Assembly (NCBI GenBank): GCA_015662325.1
Contig: DQUJ01000114.1
Span: 1-6,105, forward strand
Reading direction: 5' to 3'
DNA length: 6,105 bases
Source: Leucothrix mucor
Lineage (GTDB): Bacteria > Pseudomonadota > Gammaproteobacteria > Thiotrichales > Thiotrichaceae
A program made the translations under genes and the position numbers. The notes under the pieces were generated by a model. The model made no database searches. It was not told the origin of the DNA and worked only from the letters and a program-made list of their open reading frames with translations. Positions 1 to 5,684 of this stretch are shown here, piece by piece (positions within the stretch are counted from its first letter, which is position 1; each line of letters begins with the position of its first letter).

Positions 1-173
1 CACTTGTGCAATATTTAATCAGGCTATTTATTACTCAGCCACTTATCTGTAAAACGCTACCGAGATTACGTTTCGCACTTTCCTTTGATGTTCGTAATTT
101 ATATGTTGTTGGAATATTTGTTGTTCGTTAATTTCTACGTTATCAGCACTATTAACTACAGGGGTTTTATTGA
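1..173. other. Left-edge AT-rich stretch without a convincing gene
   Basis: I see no recognisable gene here. The frame of the downstream gene is closed by an in-frame TGA at 171-173, so that gene cannot extend leftward. The stretch is AT-rich and may hold the promoter of the 174-923 gene, but no -35/-10 pair stands out; the best pair, TTGTTG 118-123 with TATCAG 141-146 at 17 nt, is weak. No copy of the terminal inverted repeat seen at 935-952 and 1073-1090 is present. Confidence 0.5.
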
Positions 174-923
174 GTGGATTTATTCGAAGCAAAAGGAAAA
201 GAGTCTGAAAGTACGTATATTGCACCAGACCCTTTATTTATCAGTGCGATTTCGTTGTTTTCGCGTAGCCTTCCGTGGCAGCGTTTTAATCGCTTTTTTA
301 AGACTAAAAAGTTAGTCGGTTTAACGGGGGATGAGCAATTAATTCTACTGCGTTTTTTAGCGATTCAAGAATTAACCTGTTTAAATGATAAAGCGTTATT
401 GGTTTGGTTGAAAAATCAGTTTTACCTTTTTAACTTTTTACAGCCCGATTTTAAACCGCGTTTACCCACCATCGAACTGTTGCAAGAGTTTCGTTCTGAG
501 TTAGATACCATCGGATTATTGTTGCCTTTTAGAAAGCAGTGCCAGCATATTATTCAGGAGCACGGTAAACGTTTCCCTGAAATAACGATAAACCTTAAAG
601 GGCTTAGTATTCAAAACGATAGAGGCATTAGTGTGGAATTAAAAACGACCTTAATGCCCGACAATAATACTCGTAAAGCGGCAGGACAACATCATCTACT
701 TGAGAAACAAGATTCATTGGGCTCGCAAGAAGCTCAATTTGTAACCGATAAAAAGGTAGAGATTCATAACGTCATGAACCATAGCAAAAAATCCTGTGAA
801 AAGTGCGGCAGCCATAATGTAATTAAAATGAAATCAACCCAATTAGAATCGAGTTTGCCCAGTATTCGTTTTTTACGATGCCGCTTTTGTGGACATGCGT
901 TTAGATCGCGGTCGGGGAAATAG
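174..923 (+). CDS. Orphan IS5-transposase-like N-terminal domain with C-terminal zinc ribbon
   Basis: The protein has 249 aa. Residues about 48-125 resemble the DUF772/InsH N-terminal domain of IS5-type transposases: LTGDEQLILLRFLAIQELTC, then a helical WLKNQFYLFNFL stretch, then PTIELLQEFRSEL and GLLLPF. Residues about 141-161 (GLSIQNDRGISVELKTTL) sit where such transposases have the strand with the first catalytic Asp; here it reads V-E. The rest of the DDE core is absent. After a polar linker (165-205) comes CEKCG at 208-212 and CRFCG at 236-240, a CX2C-X24-CX2C zinc ribbon. The start is GTG, because an in-frame TGA directly precedes it; AGGGG at 160-164 is a plausible ribosome site. The frame is intact over 750 bases with AT-rich codon use like its neighbours, which argues for a maintained gene. 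It is unlikely to transpose anything. A DNA-binding or regulatory role is inference. It could also be a recent relic that happens to stay open. Confidence 0.75.
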   Translation: MDLFEAKGKESESTYIAPDPLFISAISLFSRSLPWQRFNRFFKTKKLVGLTGDEQLILLRFLAIQELTCLNDKALLVWLKNQFYLFNFLQPDFKPRLPTIELLQEFRSELDTIGLLLPFRKQCQHIIQEHGKRFPEITINLKGLSIQNDRGISVELKTTLMPDNNTRKAAGQHHLLEKQDSLGSQEAQFVTDKKVEIHNVMNHSKKSCEKCGSHNVIKMKSTQLESSLPSIRFLRCRFCGHAFRSRSGK

Positions 924-930
924 GCTCTCC

Positions 931-1094
931 TTAAGGAGAACCTGATCAAGTCAATTAGAATTTAGCGTAGAAAAAACTGTCGCTATTTTTCACGAAGTGA
1001 GCTGGAATGGTTATTCCCTTGTAGCGATCTTCGTGGAAGATATCGGCAGTTTTAGCAAGCTAAAAATAATGGGACTTGATCAGGATCTCCTTAA
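931..1094. mobile_element. MITE-like foldback element with TTAA flanks
   Basis: Terminal inverted repeats GGAGAACCTGATCAAGTC (935-952) and GACTTGATCAGGATCTCC (1073-1090) match at 17 of 18 positions when one is reversed. Each is bordered outside by TTAA (931-934 and 1091-1094), as expected of a 4-bp target duplication. The arms keep pairing imperfectly inward: 977-997 against 1029-1049 matches at 17 of 21, including CACGAAG/CTTCGTG. The centre is GGAAT-GGTT-ATTCC (1004-1017). There is no coding capacity in the 156 bp between the flanks. IS5-subgroup elements are known for 4-bp YTAR duplications, and TTAA fits that rule, so an IS5-group transposase is a plausible mobiliser; that is inference. 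The element lies between two convergent genes, where the long hairpin could also affect their 3' ends. Confidence 0.75.
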
Positions 1095-1097
1095 ACT

Positions 1098-1120
1098 CCC
1101 TCCACTTAGCAAGGGGAGGG
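1098..1120. repeat. Short intergenic hairpin repeat, copy 1
   Basis: CCCTCCACTT (1098-1107) pairs with AAGGGGAGGG (1111-1120) at 9 of 10 positions around an AGC loop. The first 16 bases recur exactly at 3356-3371, so this is a dispersed repeat. A smaller palindrome, ACCC-TGT-GGGT, follows at 1128-1138. The hairpin lies just beyond the 3' end of rep and could shape the end of its transcript, but it lacks a U-rich tail on that strand, so I do not call it a terminator. Confidence 0.7.
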
Positions 1121-1182
1121 TTAATAGACCCTGTGGGTGAGGTCAACTACGGTTCTAGAAACGTGGTTTTTAATTATGATTT

Positions 1183-3201
1183 CTAGTCATCCAGCATCGC
1201 TTGTAAATTAGAAATATAAGATTCTGCAGTTTCTTGCCTTTCTTCATGGCTGACTACTTTACGGTCGGCCCATTCGAGATGTTCTTCGGGTAGCTCTTCT
1301 AAAAAACGACTCGGTTCACAGCTGATTTGTTCGCCGTATTGATTGCGCGTTTTCGCAAATGTGATCGTTAAATATTTTTTCGCACGGGTAATCGCAACAT
1401 AAGTTAAGCGGCGCTCTTCTTCTAAACCATCTTCTTCCAAGCTATTCGCATGGGGCAGAATTTCTTCCTCTGCACCGATCAGAAACACATAGGGGAACTC
1501 AAGCCCTTTTGCAGTGTGAATGGTCATTAAGCTAATCGCGTTTTCTTCTTCTTCTTCCTGATTGCGTTCTAATAAATCCATCAAGCTCATATGAGCGATA
1601 ATCTCGGCAAGGGTTTCTTTGCCTTCGCCATCATCGTATAAACGCTGTGTCCATGAGATGACTTCATTGACATTTTCCATACGCTTTTCTGCCATTTTTG
1701 CAGAAGAGCTGGTGTTGAGTAGCCAATCATCGTAGGCGATTTCAGTAATAATGCGTTGAGCAAGCTCATGCGGTGCAACGTCTAAACTGGCTTGGGATAA
1801 ATCATTAATCCAGTAGGTAAATTGCTCTAAACGTTTCAGTGCTTTTTTAGAAACACGTTGGGCAAAGCCCATTTCTTGACTCGCCATAAATAAACTGATG
1901 TGGCGTTCATTGGCATAGGCACCGAGTTTTTCTAATGTGGTTGCACCAATGGAACGCTTGGGTGTATTGACCACACGCAAAAAAGCCGCGTCATCGGCGG
2001 TATTGCACACTAAACGCAAATAAGACAGGGTATCTTTAACTTCGGCACGCGCAAAAAAGGACGTGCCACCACTGATTTTGTAGGCAATATTATTTTGGCG
2101 TAGGTAACGTTCGAATAAGCGACTCTGGTAATTACTGCGATATAAGATCGCCATGTCTTGGTACTGGGCTTTATCACGAAACGTGTATTTCATAATCTCG
2201 CCAATCACGGTTTCTATTTCGTGTTCGGCGGTGCGACAGGGAATGATCTGTATTTTTTCGCCCTCACCTAAGGCGCTCCATAATTCTTTTTGAATTAAAT
2301 GTGGGTTATTCGCAATTAGTGCATTAGCGCTTTTCAAAATGCGCGAAGTAGAGCGGTAGTTTTGCTCTAGCTTTACAATTTTAAGGTTAGGATAATCACG
2401 TTGCAATTCTGCCATGTTCTCTGGTTTTGCCCCGCGCCAGGCATAAATAGATTGGTCGTCATCGCCCACCACGGTTAGTTCTTTACGCGCACCCGCTAAC
2501 AGTTTGACTAATTGATATTGGCAGGTATTGGTATCTTGATATTCATCGACCAATAAATACCGCAGTTTATTTTGCCAGTTTTTTAATATGTCTGGATGTT
2601 CCATAAACAACTGTAATGGCAATAAAATCAGATCATCAAAATCAATCGCATTGTAAGCTTTTAACTGGCGTTGATAACGTCGGTATAGTTTTGCCGCGTG
2701 TACTTCATGCGCGTTAGTGGCAACCTCAAAGGCTTTATCGGGGGAGATAAAATCATTCTTCCAGCGCGAAATGATCCAACGGGCATCTTCGTTTTTTTCG
2801 TTATCTTGTTCTGTCAAAGCAGCTTCATTCATGGTCAATTCTTTTAGAATGGTACTGCTATCTTGCGCATCAAAAATGGTGAATCCTGCTTTATAATCGA
2901 GCATTTTATATTCGCGACGAATAATATTCAAACCCAAGGTGTGAAAGGTAGACACGGTTAAACCACGTGATTCATCTGAACTTAATAACTCACTGGCGCG
3001 TTGTTTCATTTCACGCGCGGCTTTATTGGTAAAGGTAATTGCCGCGATGTTTTTTGCATCAACATTGGCTTTACGAATCAGCCAAGCTACTTTTTGAGTG
3101 ATCACTCGCGTCTTGCCACTGCCTGCACCCGCTAACACCAACAAAGGCGAACCCATGTGTTCTACTGCAGCTTGTTGTTGGGGATTAAGATCAGATGACA
3201 T
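1183..3201 (-). CDS. rep: ATP-dependent DNA helicase Rep (superfamily 1A, 3'-5')
   Basis: This is a 672-aa protein, close to the 673 aa of E. coli Rep. It unwinds DNA 3' to 5' using ATP; Rep is known to help the replisome pass bound proteins and to act at stalled forks. All SF1A motifs are present: Q motif NPQQ at 6-9, Walker A GAGSGKT at 25-31, motif Ia TFTNKAAREM at 56-65, Ib TFHTLG at 85-90, motif II VDEYQDTN at 218-225, motif III GDDDQSIYAWRG at 246-257, motif IV QNYRST at 280-285, motif V MTIHTAKGLEFPYVFL at 559-574 and motif VI EEERRLTYVAITRA at 594-607. The tail PSRFLEELPEE, then EWADRKVVS and SNLQAML, matches the Rep C-terminus rather than UvrD or PcrA. The start matches the short Rep N-terminus, though no good Shine-Dalgarno precedes it. 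An acidic run, EEEEEE, lies near residue 550. The gene lies 244 bp downstream of pyrC in the same direction and is probably transcribed on its own. Confidence 0.96.
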   Translation of the reverse strand: MSSDLNPQQQAAVEHMGSPLLVLAGAGSGKTRVITQKVAWLIRKANVDAKNIAAITFTNKAAREMKQRASELLSSDESRGLTVSTFHTLGLNIIRREYKMLDYKAGFTIFDAQDSSTILKELTMNEAALTEQDNEKNEDARWIISRWKNDFISPDKAFEVATNAHEVHAAKLYRRYQRQLKAYNAIDFDDLILLPLQLFMEHPDILKNWQNKLRYLLVDEYQDTNTCQYQLVKLLAGARKELTVVGDDDQSIYAWRGAKPENMAELQRDYPNLKIVKLEQNYRSTSRILKSANALIANNPHLIQKELWSALGEGEKIQIIPCRTAEHEIETVIGEIMKYTFRDKAQYQDMAILYRSNYQSRLFERYLRQNNIAYKISGGTSFFARAEVKDTLSYLRLVCNTADDAAFLRVVNTPKRSIGATTLEKLGAYANERHISLFMASQEMGFAQRVSKKALKRLEQFTYWINDLSQASLDVAPHELAQRIITEIAYDDWLLNTSSSAKMAEKRMENVNEVISWTQRLYDDGEGKETLAEIIAHMSLMDLLERNQEEEEENAISLMTIHTAKGLEFPYVFLIGAEEEILPHANSLEEDGLEEERRLTYVAITRAKKYLTITFAKTRNQYGEQISCEPSRFLEELPEEHLEWADRKVVSHEERQETAESYISNLQAMLDD

Positions 3202-3302
3202 TAGCGATGACTAGGGTTTTAAAAAAAGCGTATCTTAGACCTTGTGGGACTGATTTGCACCTTGATTTACGAAGAGTTTGTGATTTTTAAGAGCTAATAA
3301 TC

Positions 3303-3330
3303 CGCAGATTACACAGACTTTCATAGATTA
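3303..3330. repeat. Degenerate tandem of CGCAGATTA-like units
   Basis: Three adjoining 9-10-base units can be read: CGCAGATTA (3303-3311), CACAGACTT (3312-3320) and TCATAGATTA (3321-3330). They resemble the 'ATCTGTGTAATCTGCGGA' type of intergenic repeat found between genes in many bacteria. The copy is short and decayed. It lies between rep and pyrC, with no sign that it is transcribed or bound by anything. Confidence 0.45.
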
Positions 3331-3355
3331 AAAAATAGGGCATTTATATTTGGCC

Positions 3356-3405
3356 CCCTCCACTTAGCAAGCGATGTACTGAGCGTAGTCGAAGTGGGGA
3401 GGGTT
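3356..3405. repeat. Short intergenic hairpin repeat, copy 2, interrupted by a 25-bp insertion
   Basis: Positions 3356-3371 (CCCTCCACTTAGCAAG) are identical to 1098-1113, and 3397-3405 (GGGAGGGTT) is identical to 1114-1122. Between the two halves lie 25 extra bases (3372-3396) containing GTACTGAGCGTAGTCGAAGT, a sequence of a kind scattered between genes in many environmental bacteria. The insertion ends in AAGTG, which can pair with CACTT of the left arm, so the combined unit still folds as a longer hairpin with arms 3356-3365 and 3392-3403. It stands 40-90 bases past the pyrC stop, but no U-rich tract follows on the minus strand. Confidence 0.7.
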
Positions 3406-3445
3406 GGGGATAGAATGTTTGAAATAAATTAGAGAGTTATGCATT

Positions 3446-4489
3446 TTATGAAAACTCCCACTCACATTGTTCACCCGCCCGCAGTGGAATAATTTTATCG
3501 TTTCCTAGCGTTAAACTATCAGGTACTTGCCAGTCTTTACGGGTGAGAGTAATAGTCGAATTATTTCTCGGTAATCCATAAAAATCAGCGCCATAAAAAC
3601 TTGCAAAAGCTTCTAACTTATCTAGCGCGTTTTCCTTATCAAAAGCCTCTGCATAAAGCTCCATTGCATGATAAGCCGTGTACATTCCCGCACAGCCACA
3701 GGCGGATTCTTTTGCGTTTTGTGAATGTGGTGCGCTGTCTGTGCCAAGGAAAAACTTGGGATTACCACTAACGGCGGCTTTAACTAACGCTTGGCGGTGG
3801 GTTTCGCGTTTTAAAATAGGTAAACAATAATGGTGCGCACGTATGCCACCCGTAAAAATATCATTACGGTTCATTAATAAATGATGTGCGGTAAGCGTGG
3901 CTGCAATATCGTTTGATGCGCTACTGACAAAATCAACAGCATCTTTAGTGGTGATATGTTCCAGCACAATTTTTAAGTCAGGGAGTCGTGCCATTAGTGG
4001 TTCAAGAATGGTTTCAATGAAGACACGTTCGCGGTCAAAAATATCAATAGCAGGGTCAGTTACTTCTCCATGAATAAGCAAGGGCAAGTCAACTTTTTGC
4101 ATAGCTTCCAGTGCAGGGTAGATATTAGCAATATCAGAAACACCTTTATCGGAATTAGTGGTTGCGCCCGCAGGGTAGAGTTTTAATGCATGAATAAAGC
4201 CACAACTTTTCGCTTCAGTAATCATTTCTGATGTGGTGTTATCGGTTAAATACAGCGTCATTAATGGTTGGAAATCCGCGTTTGGCACTGCCTTTAGGAT
4301 TTCATCGTGATACTTTCTGGCATGTTCAACCGTCGTCACAGGGTTTGCCAAATTCGGCATAATAATGGCGCGCGCAAATTGTTTTGCGGTGTGCGGTACA
4401 ACGCTTTTTAAGGCATCACCTTCGCGTACATGTAAATGTAAATCGTCTGGACGGGTCAGGGTGATTTGTTGTGTCGTTGCGTTAGTCAT
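3446..4489 (-). CDS. pyrC: Dihydroorotase, class II (PyrC)
   Basis: The protein has 347 aa, matching the roughly 348 aa of E. coli PyrC. It is a cytoplasmic zinc amidohydrolase that interconverts N-carbamoyl-L-aspartate and L-dihydroorotate in de novo pyrimidine synthesis. The binuclear metal site is complete: H18 and H20 in DLHLHVR, the lysine that becomes carboxylated at K103 ([13 protein letters not shown]), H140 (LLIHGE), H178 (LEHIT) and the catalytic D251 in GTDSAPHS. Substrate-binding R22 and N46 (MPNLANP) and H255 are present too. The start overlaps the stop of the upstream small lipoprotein gene as ATGA (4486-4489), and no clear Shine-Dalgarno precedes it, which suggests translational coupling. 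The stop is TAA at 3446-3448. The gene looks intact and functional. Confidence 0.97.
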   Translation of the reverse strand: MTNATTQQITLTRPDDLHLHVREGDALKSVVPHTAKQFARAIIMPNLANPVTTVEHARKYHDEILKAVPNADFQPLMTLYLTDNTTSEMITEAKSCGFIHALKLYPAGATTNSDKGVSDIANIYPALEAMQKVDLPLLIHGEVTDPAIDIFDRERVFIETILEPLMARLPDLKIVLEHITTKDAVDFVSSASNDIAATLTAHHLLMNRNDIFTGGIRAHHYCLPILKRETHRQALVKAAVSGNPKFFLGTDSAPHSQNAKESACGCAGMYTAYHAMELYAEAFDKENALDKLEAFASFYGADFYGLPRNNSTITLTRKDWQVPDSLTLGNDKIIPLRAGEQCEWEFS

Positions 4490-4698
4490 AATTTTTGACG
4501 TTCTTTTTTATATTCATCATAGTCCATATTATTATCTATTTGTTTATAACATTGTTCGCGCAGTTGAACAGGTTGTTTTCTACAGCTTGATCTATCAGGC
4601 TGTAAATTTTCATAAAGCTCTTTGGAAGTACACCCTGACATCATGGAAACCAACAAAGGTAGTATCAGAAAAGGCAGTAAAATGAGTTTTTTTATCAT
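4486..4698 (-). CDS. Small putative lipoprotein upstream of pyrC
   Basis: This is a 70-aa protein I cannot place in a named family. It starts MIKK, followed by a hydrophobic segment at residues 5-20 ([16 protein letters not shown]) and SGC, with Cys at position 23. This is a signal-peptidase-II-type leader, though its lipobox (MSGC) has Met where Leu is usual. The mature part of about 48 residues is polar and charged, with Cys39 and Cys50 able to form a disulfide, and ends [12 protein letters not shown]. It would sit on a membrane facing the periplasm. Its TGA stop overlaps the pyrC ATG by four bases, so the two genes are very likely one transcript with coupled translation. A functional link to pyrimidine synthesis is not evident. 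CAGAG 8 bases before the ATG is a modest ribosome site. Confidence 0.72.
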   Translation of the reverse strand: MIKKLILLPFLILPLLVSMMSGCTSKELYENLQPDRSSCRKQPVQLREQCYKQIDNNMDYDEYKKERQKL

Positions 4699-4806
4699 AA
4701 AGTAGCTCTGTATATTGTCTTAAGTCTAGGAATTTGTAGATAGCGTTTTATGAACCGCATTATGCCACTTCGAAAGCTTTTGTAGGCGTTTTTTTATTAT
4801 CCATTG

Positions 4807-4835
4807 ATGATGTAAGTTGGCGATCAATCTGTCAA
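4807..4835 (-). promoter_or_regulatory. Candidate sigma-70 promoter for the lipoprotein-pyrC operon
   Basis: On the minus strand a perfect -35 TTGACA (4830-4835) is followed after 17 bases by CATCAT (4807-4812), which matches the -10 consensus at 4 of 6. Transcription would start near 4800, giving a leader of about 100 nt before the lipoprotein ATG at 4698. The weak -10 leaves this uncertain. It is the best candidate in the 230-bp divergent gap 4699-4928, where I found no equally good plus-strand promoter. Confidence 0.35.
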
Positions 4836-4917
4836 TGTTTAGCAAAATGTTTGGTAAATGCGGTATCGTTGGAAGAATCATAAACCGTTTGAGAACCTGC
4901 TTTTACTAGAGTAATTG

Positions 4918-4924
4918 AAGGAGG
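4918..4924 (+). promoter_or_regulatory. Strong Shine-Dalgarno sequence of the 88-aa gene
   Basis: AAGGAGG, continuing to AAGGAGGT at 4925, is complementary to the 16S rRNA tail over eight bases. It lies four bases before the ATG at 4929. It fixes the start of the downstream gene, and it is far stronger than the ribosome sites of the other genes here. Confidence 0.85.
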
Positions 4925-4928
4925 TGCA

Positions 4929-5195
4929 ATGAGTACAAAATCAAGTATTGCTCGTGGCGAAGGTTATCATTTGTATGATGAGCTTATGGATGGTGGTGTT
5001 TATCTGGAAGTTAATACTACTACAGATGCCAGTTTAGAAGTTATTGATGGTCATATTCGTGTGAAAGTGAGATTACCGAAAGCATTGATTGAACGTTTAA
5101 AGCTAGATGATCAGCAGCTAGTTGAGCCGAGTAAAATGTTTGATGGTGATACTGCTACGAATATGATAATTGATGTTAAAAAGCCCTTTGTATAA
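4929..5195 (+). CDS. Conserved-looking hypothetical protein, 88 aa
   Basis: I do not recognise a named family. The protein is small and soluble, with no signal peptide or membrane segment. It opens with MSTKSSIARGEGYHLYDE, then GGVYLEV at 22-28. Residues 41-57 (GHIRVKVRLPKALIERL) form a strand followed by a helix, a pattern like the first half of a ribbon-helix-helix unit ('VRLPxxLIERL'), but no clear second helix follows, so DNA binding is only a possibility. The remainder, with FDGDTATNMIIDVKKPFV, looks like a short strand region. The start is set by a near-perfect Shine-Dalgarno, which suggests high translation. It lies 70 bases before the DUF3144 gene on the same strand and diverges from the lipoprotein-pyrC pair. 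No toxin-like partner gene is adjacent. Confidence 0.82.
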   Translation: MSTKSSIARGEGYHLYDELMDGGVYLEVNTTTDASLEVIDGHIRVKVRLPKALIERLKLDDQQLVEPSKMFDGDTATNMIIDVKKPFV

Positions 5196-5206
5196 CTCAA
5201 ATAGCG

Positions 5207-5235
5207 TTGCCAGTATGGAAATGACAGCGTAATAT
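5207..5235 (+). promoter_or_regulatory. Candidate sigma-70 promoter of the DUF3144 gene
   Basis: TTGCCA (5207-5212, 5 of 6 to the -35 consensus) and TAATAT (5230-5235, 4 of 6 to the -10 consensus) are separated by exactly 17 bases. Transcription would begin near 5242, which leaves about 24 nt before ATG 5266 but only about 6 nt before ATG 5248. The site therefore favours the inner start and would let this gene be expressed apart from the 88-aa gene. Confidence 0.5.
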
Positions 5236-5265
5236 TTATTCTTTTCAATGTGTGAAATCAAAACT

Positions 5266-5586
5266 ATGGAACAAGATCAAAAAAACAAAGCTTTCTTTGC
5301 TATGGCGGATTCATTTATAGATTCTGCCAATGCGTATTGTGATGAAGAGAAGAGTAGTCAAGTCGGTTCGGCGATGATGTTTGCGACGGCGCGTTTTAGC
5401 GCGTTTGTGGTGGCATCTCATTCACCAGATCGGGAGAAGTACGAGGCGGAGATTGAGGGCGCGACGGATTTTTTTTCACAAGAGTTTAAACGTATGTTGG
5501 TGGAAAATTTAGAAGAGTATAAAACGGCGTTTAAGGATGAGCCGAAGTATCAGCATTTAATGAATAAGAATAAAGATGATAAGTGA
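5266..5586 (+). CDS. DUF3144 domain-containing protein
   Basis: The protein has 106 aa from the preferred start. Nearly all of it fits the DUF3144 family of small, mostly helical gammaproteobacterial proteins of unknown function: FFAMADSFIDSANAYCDEE, then VGSAMMFATARFSAFVVASHS, then a helix around FFSQEFKRMLVENLEEYKTAF. It is acidic, with no signal peptide or membrane span. An ATG 18 bases upstream (5248) is in frame and would add MCEIKT, but the candidate promoter at 5207-5235 and the way family members begin shortly before the F-x-x-A-D motif both favour 5266. Neither start has a good Shine-Dalgarno. The gene ends 12 bases before a strong intrinsic terminator. Family assignment is from memory of its sequence pattern. 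Confidence 0.88.
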   Translation: MEQDQKNKAFFAMADSFIDSANAYCDEEKSSQVGSAMMFATARFSAFVVASHSPDREKYEAEIEGATDFFSQEFKRMLVENLEEYKTAFKDEPKYQHLMNKNKDDK

Positions 5587-5598
5587 TTTCTGAAAACC

Positions 5599-5630
5599 AA
5601 TGCCTGCATAGGCAGGCATTTATTCTATTT
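5599..5630 (+). terminator. Rho-independent terminator after the DUF3144 gene
   Basis: AATGCCTGC (5599-5607) and GCAGGCATT (5612-5620) form a perfect 9-bp stem with an ATAG loop, followed by the T-rich tract TATTCTATTT (5621-5630). It starts 12 bases past the TGA at 5584-5586 and should end the plus-strand transcript. Confidence 0.85.
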
Positions 5631-5654
5631 ACGTTCGTGCTATTTCATAGATGG

Positions 5655-5674
5655 ATTCCCGACTACTCGGGAAT
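5655..5674. repeat. dRS3-like palindromic repeat (ATTCCC-N8-GGGAAT)
   Basis: ATTCCCGA (5655-5662) pairs perfectly with TCGGGAAT (5667-5674) around a CTAC loop, and the sequence continues GACAGG. This fits the ATTCCC-N8-GGGAAT form known as dRS3 in Neisseria and seen as 'GGATTCCCG...CGGGAATGACAGG' between genes in many other proteobacteria. Only one copy is in this window, so the repeat status rests on that resemblance. Confidence 0.6.
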
Positions 5675-5684
5675 GACAGGCTAG

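Noticed and set aside
43..225. Minus-strand open frame of 60 codons across the left edge of the first gene
   Set aside because: It overlaps the start of the 174-923 gene, has no ribosome site or recognisable domain, and the stretch is short and AT-rich.
85..315. Plus-strand open frame of 76 codons
   Set aside because: It overlaps the zinc-ribbon gene in another frame, and its translation has no family-like pattern.
764..949. Minus-strand open frame of 61 codons
   Set aside because: It is a shadow of the zinc-ribbon coding end; its Cys and Arg content mirrors the other strand.
1155..1186. CTAGAAA / TTTCTAG inverted repeat at the end of rep, as a possible terminator
   Set aside because: The stem is only 7 bp and AT-rich, the loop is 18 bases, it overlaps the stop codon, and no T-tract follows on the minus strand.
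1587..1778. Minus-strand open frame inside rep
   Set aside because: It lies in another frame of a complete Rep gene with all motifs intact.
4365..4685. Plus-strand open frame of 106 codons antisense to pyrC and the lipoprotein gene
   Set aside because: It lies opposite two supported genes and has no ribosome site or domain.
4754..4864. ACCGCATT (4754-4761) and AATGCGGT (4857-4864) as paired operators in the divergent gap
   Set aside because: An 8-bp inverted match 95 bases apart is plausible by chance in a gap of this size, and nothing else supports it.
5248..5265. Upstream ATG as the start of the DUF3144 gene
   Set aside because: The candidate promoter would leave almost no leader, and family members begin nearer the F-x-x-A-D motif.
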